Assembly: GCA_050288705.1 (NCBI GenBank)
Contig: JBNKEI010000171.1
Location: 1-12,775 of the forward strand
Reading direction: 5' to 3'
DNA length: 12,775 nt
Source: JBNKEI01 sp050288705
Lineage (GTDB): Bacteria > Myxococcota > Myxococcia > Myxococcales > UBA5297
The notes below the pieces were generated by a model. That model saw only the letters and a program-made list of their open reading frames with translations, searched no databases and was not told the DNA's origin. This document shows positions 6,940 to 12,775 of this stretch, in pieces. Numbering within the stretch: the first letter of the stretch is position 1; every line of letters starts with the position of its first letter. Made by a program: the position numbers and the translations under genes.

Positions 6940-8046
6940 TTAAAGCACCTCCAAATCGGCATCCAGAGCGCCTGCTGATTGAATGGCCTGTAGAATTGCC
7001 ACTAAATCGCGAGGTGAGGCTCCTAAAAGATTCAATGCCTTGACCAAATCTTCCACGCTAGCCGTGGCCGGCAAAGAAATGGCTGGGCGAGAGGTTTCCT
7101 GAGCAGCAATGGAAGCAACGTTTCCGGAACTAGTTTGTCCCTGGGAAAGAGCAGCCGGCTGGGAAACAACCGGAGTCTTTGCAATGGCTACTTGTAAGCC
7201 TCCGTGGGCCACCGCAACTGGACGAATGCGCACTCCTTCTCCGGCTACCACCGTGCCGGTACGCTCACTAACCACTATCTTGGCGCGACGATCGGCTTCT
7301 ACTTCCAGCATTTCTAGCTGGGCTATTAGCGCTACTGGGTTTCCCTGAAAAGTTTGGGGAATGGTTATTTGCACGGCAGCAGGATCAAGGGCTTGGGCAC
7401 TGCTTGCACCCAATGCCTGGTTAATGGCCTGGGCAATACGGTTCGCGGTAGTAAAATCAGGGTGGCGCAAGCCGAGTAGCAAAGGCCCCTTTAGTTGGGG
7501 AATTACTGGTTTTTCTACCAAGGCTCCTTGAGGAATGCGGCCAGAAGTAGTTTGATTTTTCCGCAATGACGAGCCGCCGGAGCGGGCTTCATATCCACCC
7601 ACTTGCACTGCTCCCTGGGCTACGGCGTGCACCATGCCGTCTCCTCCCGAAAGGGGGGTAACTAACAGCATTCCCCCGGAAAGTGAGCGGGCGTCGCCTA
7701 AAGAAGCAACTTGTACATCAATGCGAGACCCTGAGCGCACAAAAGGCGGCAGCTTGGCGGTTACCATGACTGCGGCAACATTACGTACATGTACTTGTTT
7801 GGCATCAACCCGAATTCCCAATCGGCCGAGCATGCTGGAAATAGTTTGGGAAGTAAAAAATACTCGTTCTGTATCTCCAGTTCCCCCTAATCCCACTACT
7901 AATCCATAACCATATAGCTCGTTATCGCGAACTCCTTGAATATCAGCCAATTCTTTTAGGCGGGTAGTAACCGCATTGGAAACCGAGGGTAAAAGAAATA
8001 TTGCTATCCATATACCGATAATTGGCTTATAAAAAAAATAATTCAT
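6940..8046 (-). CDS. flgI: Flagellar P-ring protein FlgI
   Basis: 368 residues, ATG at 8046 with AGGGG 7 bases upstream. FlgI assembles in the periplasm around the rod as the P ring, the bushing in the peptidoglycan layer. A Sec signal peptide is clear: hydrophobic core IIGIWIAIFLLPSV, with likely cleavage after SNA (residue ~25). The mature N-terminus TTRLKELADIQGVRDNELYG and GYGLVVGLGGTGDT, PPFVRSGSRIDVQVASLGDA, and VVSERTGTVVAGEGVRIRPV are hallmark FlgI stretches. The C-terminal ASVEDLVKALNLLGASPRDL is also typical. The length is normal for the family. It sits between flgH (9-base gap) and flgJ (no gap), the conserved order. Confidence 0.98.
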   Translation of the reverse strand: MNYFFYKPIIGIWIAIFLLPSVSNAVTTRLKELADIQGVRDNELYGYGLVVGLGGTGDTERVFFTSQTISSMLGRLGIRVDAKQVHVRNVAAVMVTAKLPPFVRSGSRIDVQVASLGDARSLSGGMLLVTPLSGGDGMVHAVAQGAVQVGGYEARSGGSSLRKNQTTSGRIPQGALVEKPVIPQLKGPLLLGLRHPDFTTANRIAQAINQALGASSAQALDPAAVQITIPQTFQGNPVALIAQLEMLEVEADRRAKIVVSERTGTVVAGEGVRIRPVAVAHGGLQVAIAKTPVVSQPAALSQGQTSSGNVASIAAQETSRPAISLPATASVEDLVKALNLLGASPRDLVAILQAIQSAGALDADLEVL

Positions 8047-8055
8047 GATTAACCC

Positions 8056-8802
8056 CTAGAAAGGCCACATCCATCCCAAATATTTGGAAGCCCATCCTCG
8101 GTCTTGGTTATCGGAAATAACCCCGCGACCAGTAAATTCGATTTCTGCGTCAGCAATCATGGAGCTTTTGACGCTGTTTTGCTGATCAATATCAATGGGG
8201 CGTACTACTCCAGAAATATAAAAGTGATGCTCTTCATGATTTACCAGTACCACTCGGTGACCTTCGATAAATAAATTACCATTAGGAAGCACCGTGCGTA
8301 CCAGCGCAGGAACAGTGGCAGTCAAGCGCTCGGTACGTCCAGTCGAGCCTTCTCCCCGAAATTCAGTAGCCGCTTCGCTGGCAAATTGGGGATCAAGCCA
8401 AGGGGTAGAGGTTTTCATTTTGGCTAATAAGCCCAAAAACTCGTTTATTTTAAAAGAAGCCTGTGACGAACGCCGCAGATCGGTATCTGCATGTCGTTTG
8501 GCATCGGCTACTTCTTCAATTTTAACCACCACCAAATCATTGGTTCGCAACGCTCGGGCGTCGGTAAATAACATAGTAGCCGGACGGCCTTCTTCCCACA
8601 GGCTTCCAGGTGCGGATTTGTATTCCGATTTTTTCATTTCCGCGAATTGGTATTCTCTTTTCTTAGGAGTATAAGATTTAATATGAGATGTTCCACAGCC
8701 AATTGTCCAAGTGCAAATAGCGACTAGGGTTATTGATGCTAATGAGGCTCTTATCGAAGCTCTTACTGAAGCTCTGATCGAGGCTCGTGTAGAAACCCTC
8801 AT
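8056..8802 (-). CDS. flgH: Flagellar L-ring lipoprotein FlgH
   Basis: 248 residues from the ATG at 8802, chosen for its AGGAGG site; a longer frame from 8838 adds 12 residues without one. FlgH forms the L ring in the outer membrane. The signal peptide has an unusually long basic front made of four 4-residue repeats (TRAS-IRAS-VRAS-IRAS), then a hydrophobic core ending in the lipobox TIGC, giving lipid-modified Cys36. The mature protein has SLWEEGRPATMLFTDARALR (the family's SLW...lF.D.rA motif), NDLVVVKIEEVADAKRHADT, and VLPNGNLFIEGHRVVLVNHE, then ISGVVRPIDI. It ends SKYLGWMWPF, a typical FlgH tail. It is the first flagellar gene of the block here: flgA and flgG, often just upstream, are absent. 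Confidence 0.97.
   Translation of the reverse strand: MRVSTRASIRASVRASIRASLASITLVAICTWTIGCGTSHIKSYTPKKREYQFAEMKKSEYKSAPGSLWEEGRPATMLFTDARALRTNDLVVVKIEEVADAKRHADTDLRRSSQASFKINEFLGLLAKMKTSTPWLDPQFASEAATEFRGEGSTGRTERLTATVPALVRTVLPNGNLFIEGHRVVLVNHEEHHFYISGVVRPIDIDQQNSVKSSMIADAEIEFTGRGVISDNQDRGWASKYLGWMWPF
8744..8791. repeat. Four 12-bp tandem repeats in the flgH signal-peptide region
   Basis: On the plus strand the units are gaggctcttatc, gaagctcttact, gaagctctgatc and gaggctcgtgta: four imperfect 12-base copies. In the flgH frame each copy adds four residues of the R-A-S-(I/V/L) type, so changes in copy number stay in frame and lengthen or shorten the basic n-region of the signal peptide. Confidence 0.85.
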
Positions 8803-8806
8803 AAAA

Positions 8807-8812
8807 CCTCCT
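8807..8812 (-). promoter_or_regulatory. Strong ribosome binding site that fixes the flgH start
   Basis: AGGAGG on the minus strand, 4 bases before the ATG at 8802. It is the best Shine-Dalgarno match near flgH and argues against the longer start at 8838. Confidence 0.75.
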
Positions 8813-8826
8813 ACTCGAACTATTTG

Positions 8827-8842
8827 CCATTTGCACAAATGG
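8827..8842. promoter_or_regulatory. Palindrome CCATTTG-N2-CAAATGG upstream of flgH
   Basis: A perfect 7-base inverted repeat about a 2-base centre, 25-40 bases before the flgH ATG. It has the form of an operator for a dimeric regulator. As RNA the loop would be too short for the full stem. No T-run follows. No matching second copy is seen in the window. Confidence 0.4.
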
Positions 8843-8912
8843 TACCGGTAGGGCGCTCAGGGTAATCGGGATGCCGTCGTAACCATGACATTGCCAGAAC
8901 CGTGACGCGGCC

Positions 8913-9905
8913 TTAAGCGCATTTCTGACACTGTTTTTCAGTAGAAGCTACGGTTGCTAAATTTGGCTTTACAAAACGAGCTCTAATATATTCTCGATCT
9001 TCAGAAACTGATACGACTTCAGTATATCCGAGGTTACGAGCAAGTCGACCGGTCCAGGTTTCCCGAGCAGCAGCTTCTGGACTCATGCCTTTCTTTATAT
9101 TTGCACAGAATTCTTCCGTGTTTACGCTATCGCTTTGGACCTCCCATGTCCCGTCTATCTCTTTAACGGAGCAGTGTTCTTTCTTCAAACGTTTCATTGC
9201 ACTTAAAAACATATCTTTACCTGATTCCTCTTTATTGGGGCCTTTGCGAATACGGAATCTGAGGACTCCGTCTGTGTCAACAATTACATTCAAACCGTGA
9301 ACTGAGGCTTCGCCGAAATACATTTTTATCTGTTTATTACCACTCGTCGAATTACCCTGGGTGTCCACCAAGAACTGGTCGGATACATCGTGCCTTGGCT
9401 TTAGCGAGCGCTTGCTAATACTATTAGTGTTGCTCGAATAGATATTAGGATTAATTGGCTTATTGTTGTTTGAATGGCTACTTGGCTGTCTATTGCTTCT
9501 ATTCCTGCTTGAATAATCGCCTGATCCAGCTGATCTATTGCTAATTGAGCGGCTAGCTAAATCAACTGGAATACTCCCGCTATCGTGATTTGCTTGGCTC
9601 GATTGGCTTTTTGACGGCGGTAGGCCAAATATAAACCTGTATGCCCGGTCCACAAAAGAATATTTATTCTGAAGAATGTCACGGGGAGGTAGATGTTGCG
9701 ACCGATTAATATGGTTGGAAGAATAGCCGCTTGTGAAATAGTCGACACTTCGGGGAGGAGCGTTCCGGCTCTTTGTCGTGCTACTGGCGTTCTTGGTGAA
9801 AAGTCCACCCGCTGAATTTCCAGAATAGAGCGGATTGCTGGCGTTTCGCCTAGAGCTGTAGCCTCTGGAGCCGACAACATTTGCTGAAGGTAACATGTCA
9901 AACAC
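8913..9905 (-). CDS. Ser/Asn-rich protein with a polymorphic-toxin-like C-terminal domain
   Basis: 330 residues from a GTG at 9905 (AAAGG 4 bases upstream); an ATG three codons on is an alternative. Residues ~1-175 are low complexity, rich in Ser, Asn and Arg (e.g. SSRNRSNRQPSSHSNNN at ~132-148), broken by a more ordered YSFVDRAYRFIFGLPP at ~82-97. Residues ~190-313 look like a folded domain: IKMYFGEASVHGLNVIVDTD, GVLRFRIRKG, EESGKDMFLSAMKRLKKEH, EAAARETWTGRLARNLGYTE. From memory, the FGEa...NGl.v.vD..GvL.F.IRK and TWTGR..a..LGYt pattern occurs at the C-terminal tips of some Rhs/polymorphic toxins, but I cannot name a characterised activity. A Cys pair (CQKC) ends the protein. No signal peptide or partner immunity gene is evident. 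It lies 110 bases before flgH on the same strand and interrupts the usual flagellar order. Reality of the gene is likely; function is uncertain. Confidence 0.65.
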   Translation of the reverse strand: MFDMLPSANVVGSRGYSSRRNASNPLYSGNSAGGLFTKNASSTTKSRNAPPRSVDYFTSGYSSNHINRSQHLPPRDILQNKYSFVDRAYRFIFGLPPSKSQSSQANHDSGSIPVDLASRSISNRSAGSGDYSSRNRSNRQPSSHSNNNKPINPNIYSSNTNSISKRSLKPRHDVSDQFLVDTQGNSTSGNKQIKMYFGEASVHGLNVIVDTDGVLRFRIRKGPNKEESGKDMFLSAMKRLKKEHCSVKEIDGTWEVQSDSVNTEEFCANIKKGMSPEAAARETWTGRLARNLGYTEVVSVSEDREYIRARFVKPNLATVASTEKQCQKCA

Positions 9906-9959
9906 TGCGCCTTTCTGATTACGAGACCCAAAGACTAGTTATCGAAATTTCTTATAGTT

Positions 9960-10246
9960 ATCTGGGAAGATAAATTAAACGCCAGCGAAATCAAGCACTT
10001 GCCGCCCAAGTACTTGAAATCACTAAACAAGCCTAGATGCATTAGAGTGCATGGAAATGTATGAAAGCACATGGGAGCCACGCCCGAGCGGCACGATAAT
10101 GGCCTGGGAAATGGTGAGGGAAGGCGGATTCGTAAGCAAGGTGACCATAGTGATGTCTGAGACGTGACCAGGTGGCAAGGCTCTTTAATTGAGCAAGTAC
10201 TATCAGCACATGGGTATGGGTAAAAGCTCCACGCCAACGACATCTT
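9960..10246 (+). other. Non-coding stretch, possibly the 5' part of a group II intron
   Basis: No convincing gene is seen. The long minus-strand open frame here gives a Cys/Ser/Pro-rich product that looks like a chance translation. Phrases such as GGAGCCACGCCCGAGCGGC, GAAGGCGGATTCGTAAGC, GTGACCATAGTGATGTCTG, GTGACCAGGTGGCAAG and GGTAAAAGCTCCACGCC recall the domain I region of bacterial group II introns as I remember it. The intron open reading frame, domain V and 3' end are missing: homology passes into the IS91-type fragment near 10247. This is pattern memory, not an alignment. Confidence 0.3.
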
Positions 10247-10441
10247 GATTGCGCGTCTTCGCTAAAGCGAGTTTACGGCGATGAACTGCTAATCTGTCCC
10301 CATTGCGGTAATAAGCGATCCATCATTGCATTCATTGAAGACCCTGCAGTTGCCCGAAAAATCCTTGACCATCTCGGGTTAGATTCAACCGGACTGCCGC
10401 GTTCAAAATCCCGCGTGCCCACTCAAACCTGTCTTTTTTAA
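10247..10441 (+). pseudogene. 3' end of an IS91-family transposase gene (fragment)
   Basis: The plus frame reads D-C-A-S-S-L-K-R-V-Y-G then DELLICPHCGNKRSIIAFIE, then DPAVARKILDHLGLDSTGLP and a TAA at 10439-10441. This matches the C-terminal tail of IS91-family transposases (LdWaeLLkRVfg.DvL.CPrCGG.rrviA.IedP.vi..IL.HLGL). About 64 codons survive of a protein normally near 370-400 residues. Upstream the frame continues to a stop at 10190 but the residues no longer fit the family, so the break is close to 10247. The catalytic HUH region is lost here, so the fragment is dead. It lies upstream of another piece of such a transposase (11720-12352) on the same strand. Confidence 0.75.
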
Positions 10442-10688
10442 CAAGAGAGCAGGGACGCACAGCACTCGTCTAAGATTGGCCCCTTGGTCGAGTTTTTTAC
10501 AACCCCATGGCTTCAAACCTGTTGTCTGGCTGACTTATCGTTGCCAATCTTCCACTCCTTTGTTCGTAGCGCCCTTTTTCTCCTTCTTGGTTATCCTTGG
10601 CCACCTGCAATGCAGTTACTTTTGCCAGCCTTCAGGCAGAACTGCTTGACCTGGCCTCCGAAAAGGCGTCTGCTTTTTCCTATCTGCA
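10442..10688. other. 247-base gap with no recognisable gene
   Basis: Short open frames exist on the plus strand (for example from 10484 and 10597) but none has a ribosome site, a recognisable motif or a plausible composition. No strong inverted repeat or T-tract is seen. It may hold the end of the IS91-type element and lost 5' coding sequence of the toxin tip that follows. Confidence 0.4.
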
Positions 10689-11015
10689 ATGTTTAAAATT
10701 ATGGGATTATCCGGCCTGCAAATGCATCAGGGGCCGCATAGTAAGCGAAACGATTATGGAGTCGGCGCCATGCCATATAAAGCTCGTGTGAATGACTATC
10801 TCCAAAAAATTGATAATCACGGAATGTCTCATTATGCAGGCAGAACTGCGTGTAAAGACTGTAAAGGAAAAAAACTGGCTAACAAATTTCCACCACGAGA
10901 AAATACGGTGCGTTATGTGGATAAGGCTTCTGAGCTGTTGAATAAAGATATTAAACAGCAGACCGTATTTGTTTCCCGTATCGCCGCTGAGTTTGCGCAA
11001 ACTGTAGGATTTTAG
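10689..11015 (+). CDS. Probable polymorphic-toxin C-terminal tip, detached from its carrier
   Basis: 108 residues from an ATG at 10689 with no visible ribosome site. It is probably the remaining 3' end of a larger toxin gene; the real start may be lost. Features: GLQMHQGPHSKRNDYGVGAM (about 9-28, two His), KARVNDYLQKIDNHGMSHYA (about 31-50), a CKDC pair (Cys55, Cys58) and a Lys-rich stretch. The H-x-G-x-H pattern followed by a helix of the type V..yL..I recalls the tail of AHH/HNH-type toxin nucleases, but the upstream catalytic core expected in that family is missing, so nuclease activity is a guess. Its stop lies 14 bases before an Imm11-type immunity gene, the usual toxin-immunity order, which is the main support for the call. 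Confidence 0.55.
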   Translation: MFKIMGLSGLQMHQGPHSKRNDYGVGAMPYKARVNDYLQKIDNHGMSHYAGRTACKDCKGKKLANKFPPRENTVRYVDKASELLNKDIKQQTVFVSRIAAEFAQTVGF

Positions 11016-11029
11016 GAGAGTTTAAGCAT

Positions 11030-11641
11030 ATGAAATACTACAGAATGAAATATAAGATGGATTGGGCTAGCTGGGAAGGCGGCGAAGCGATGATACTGTT
11101 ACGCCGCAGCCATAAATTTGTAGAAACCAAAACGGGTAGTTTCCTGATGGACTACTCTAATAACGATGAAGGTGAGCGCGTTACAGGGCCCTTTATCTGT
11201 GATCTTGATGATGGGGATCAAACCAACCGGTTCCCTACATTTTTTACTTCTCCAGCCTTAATCGCAACTAAACAGTTCTATCAAGATCTGACGGAGGCCG
11301 GGGTAAATAATTTGGAGGTTTTACCCGTTATCATCCGCGACAAGGTAAATAACCGAGAAATCAACGATTACGTTCTTATCAATATTATCGGCAGAATGTC
11401 GTGTGCAGCTATGGAAGAGAGCGACTCTGATCGACTCAACGAAGAAGCGGATGAAAATGATTTTGCTGATTCAATGTACGTCATTAACAAGCTTGTAATC
11501 GATTCTTCAAAAACTTCAGGCATGGATTTTTTCGTATTACATGAAGACACGGATAACATCATTGTTAGTGAACAAATAGTAAAGAAGTTGGAGTCAAAAA
11601 ATTATAAGGATGTCGAGTTTGAAGAGCTGGAAACAATTTAA
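11030..11641 (+). CDS. Imm11-family (DUF1629-like) immunity protein
   Basis: 203 residues, ATG at 11030 with AGGAG about 10 bases upstream. Imm11 proteins are cytosolic antidotes encoded directly after polymorphic-toxin tips. The layout fits: an N-terminal region (MKYYRMKYKMDWASWEGGEA), a central FFTSPALIATKQFYQDLTEA (deciding a threshold-like fold in the family), NDYVLINIIGRMSCA, and a C-terminal SGMDFFVLHEDTDNIIVSEQ followed by IVKKLESKNYKDVEFEEL. That end (F.l......i.vSe.vk..le....kgv.F..l) is the signature I rely on. It is acidic overall, as expected for a protein that masks a basic toxin. The gene appears intact and its plausible start and length suggest it is still selected, although it stands among transposase fragments. 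Confidence 0.8.
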   Translation: MKYYRMKYKMDWASWEGGEAMILLRRSHKFVETKTGSFLMDYSNNDEGERVTGPFICDLDDGDQTNRFPTFFTSPALIATKQFYQDLTEAGVNNLEVLPVIIRDKVNNREINDYVLINIIGRMSCAAMEESDSDRLNEEADENDFADSMYVINKLVIDSSKTSGMDFFVLHEDTDNIIVSEQIVKKLESKNYKDVEFEELETI

Positions 11642-11719
11642 CTTGCTACCCTTAAAACCAGGGATTTGTATGTTGAATATAGGACACCCACTAATTGAAA
11701 AGGCTGCTTAGCAAAGCAA

Positions 11720-12352
11720 GTGCAAAATATTTTTCAAGCATCCATTTTTGTATGGCAGAGAAAGAAGGCTCGCGAAAAAGGTGTAGAAGGGGAGTTGGGA
11801 GTGGGCTCGGTAGTATTTAGCCAGCGCTTTGGTGACTCTTTGAATTTAAATTTTCATTTTCATGCTATTGTGCCTGATGGAATATTCATCAAACAGGGCA
11901 ATGATGCCATGTTTTGTCGTTTACCATTTCAAAAAGATACAGATATTGAATGGATTACAATTCGTATTTTACGAAAAATTCGCCGATTACTAGAAAAAAG
12001 AGAGTTTCAAGAACAACGCGATATGGACCATTCCTTAGAGGCTATGGACATGCTTACCCAATTAGCCTTACAACATGCAGGAAGCGAAAATCATCAAGTT
12101 CCCTACAAGGTAAGCCGGTCGAAATTGTCAGTATTCATAGAGGGATTTTCCCTGCATGCGGGTACCCATGTTCACCAAAACGACAGACCAGGACTGGAAC
12201 ATTTGTGTCGATACGGTTCACGACCTGCTATTGCTATTTATCGTCTCACCAAGCTTGAGGATGGAAAGTACCAATATTCCTTGAAATACCCCCTGCGTAA
12301 CGGGTCGTACAAATTAATTCTGACTGGGCAAGAACTAATTTTTTGGGACTAA
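11720..12352 (+). pseudogene. Central part of an IS91-family (HUH) transposase gene
   Basis: 210 codons open from a GTG at 11720 to TAA-type closure at 12352. Matches the middle of IS91-family rolling-circle transposases: VVFSQRFGDSLNLNFHFHAI with the HUH pair at about His46-His48, then VPDGIF, and GFSLHAGTHVHQNDRPGLEH (~142-161) plus LCRYGSRP. The N-terminal ~100 residues (including the zinc-ribbon) are missing: an in-frame stop lies at 11696. Homology stops at LILTGQEL, before the family's IPPPR...YHG segment and the CPxCG tail, so it is truncated at both ends and inactive. Its missing tail is of the same kind as the fragment at 10247-10441, but that piece lies upstream, so the two are not simply one gene split by an insertion. 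Confidence 0.85.
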
Positions 12353-12484
12353 TATTTTACCCTCGATTGGTTTATGGATTTTACTAACCTACAAAATAGT
12401 TACATGCGGGTATCGGGCTGTCTTCTCGATTCGTAAGTGATGGACCGTTCCTTCGGCGAGAGACTAGAGTCAACGTCATTTTAA

Positions 12485-12656
12485 CTACCAAGGAGGACTT
12501 TTACCCAATATCTCTCGTATCCAATACATCGCGGGAAATTTTTCTTTCTCAAATCCCGTCACTAAGTAAATCTTTTTGAATCCCATTTCAAAGATTTCCT
12601 TAGCAACATCTTCACCTTTGATATCGGAAGCAAGTTGTGAATCTATAAATATTGGA
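12485..12656 (-). pseudogene. Receiver-like C-terminal tail of a signalling protein (fragment)
   Basis: About 57 residues ending at a TAG (12485-12487). SIPIFIDSQLASDIKGEDVA then KEIFEMGFKKIYLVTGFEKE and a WIREILGKSPPW end. This reads like the second half of a response-regulator receiver fold: beta-strand with Asp (FIDSQL), helix (GEDVAKEIFEMGF), beta-strand ending in Thr-Gly (IYLVTG). Tails of this form occur on some sensor kinases or receiver-like proteins. The frame is open farther upstream, but from about 12657 that DNA codes, in another frame, for a transposase, so this is a truncated gene joined to an insertion sequence. Confidence 0.5.
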
Positions 12657-12773
12657 ATTGAGTGTGCTGAGCGCACGACCGAACTGGGTGACACCCTTGG
12701 CTCTGCCTGCGGAGCCCTCGCGGCAGACGTGAAAAATGCTGTGCTTATCACTGTAGAATGCAACTGGTTTTCC
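12657..12773 (-). pseudogene. ISNCY-type (DDE) transposase fragment, right edge
   Basis: Minus strand from 12773 reads GKPVAFYSDKHSIFHVCREG, then SAGRAKGVTQFGRALSTLN. It closely follows the DDE core of ISNCY/IS1202-like transposases (P.afYsDKHsvFRvn......g.TQFgRAL.eL.I...cAnspqAKGRvERaN), including the catalytic Asp of SDKH. After STLN the expected 'I-x-I-x-x-A-N-S-x-Q-A-K-G-R' does not follow; the DNA changes to the receiver-like fragment. The upstream part of the gene lies beyond the window. About 39 codons are visible. Confidence 0.8.
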
Positions 12774-12775
12774 GT

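Noticed and set aside
9935..10243. Minus-strand 102-codon open frame
   Set aside because: Cys/Ser/Pro-rich, motif-free translation of what looks like structured non-coding DNA; no convincing ribosome site.
11642..11700. Possible terminator after the Imm11 gene (CCCT...AGGG)
   Set aside because: Stem of only about four pairs with no proper T-run.
12661..12763. N-terminal part of the minus-strand frame as a real protein leading into the receiver-like tail
   Set aside because: The other frame encodes a clear transposase core over the same bases, so this part is an out-of-frame reading.
1..12775. CRISPR array, tRNA or rRNA gene
   Set aside because: No regularly spaced direct repeats, no cloverleaf-like stretch ending in CCA-type arms and no rRNA-like conserved blocks were seen on reading both strands.

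Overview
The window suggests a flagellated Gram-negative bacterium: it has outer-membrane L-ring and periplasmic P-ring genes, a Sec signal peptide, a lipobox and normal Shine-Dalgarno sites. Base composition looks moderate. The peptidase-type FlgJ and the unusual protein after flgL would fit a deltaproteobacterial-type lineage such as Myxococcota, but this is a guess. The many broken mobile-element pieces on the right suggest a decaying or frequently rearranged region.

Layout. (1) Left edge, minus strand: the first ~143 codons of an AAA-type ATP-binding protein that runs out of the window. (2) 540-8802, minus strand: a compact block transcribed right to left as flgH, flgI, flgJ (rod-binding domain fused to an M23 peptidase), a 260-base gap with possible control elements, then flgM, flgN, flgK, flgL and a 762-residue protein. 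That protein looks like a distant class I adenylate cyclase relative that has lost the catalytic loop. (3) 8913-9905, minus strand: a Ser/Asn/Arg-rich protein with a C-terminal domain resembling polymorphic-toxin tips. It sits where flgA/flgG would often be found. (4) About 9960-12775: a mosaic of fragments. In order these are a structured, possibly group II intron-derived stretch, the 3' end of an IS91-family transposase gene, a toxin tip with an Imm11-type immunity gene, the middle of another IS91-family transposase gene, a receiver-like C-terminal tail, and a piece of an ISNCY/DDE transposase.

How the genes work together. FlgI and FlgH build the P and L rings that let the rod pass the wall and outer membrane, and FlgJ-M23 would cap the rod and cut peptidoglycan. 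FlgM holds back sigma-28 until the hook is complete. FlgN escorts FlgK and FlgL, the hook-filament junction proteins, to the export gate. The block is tightly packed (4-base overlap flgK/flgL, gaps of 0-27 bases elsewhere except before flgM), so two transcription units, flgHIJ and flgMNKL plus the 762-residue gene, are likely. The right-hand third has no link to motility. It looks like an integration and decay hot spot whose one plausibly working cassette is the toxin-tip/Imm11 pair.
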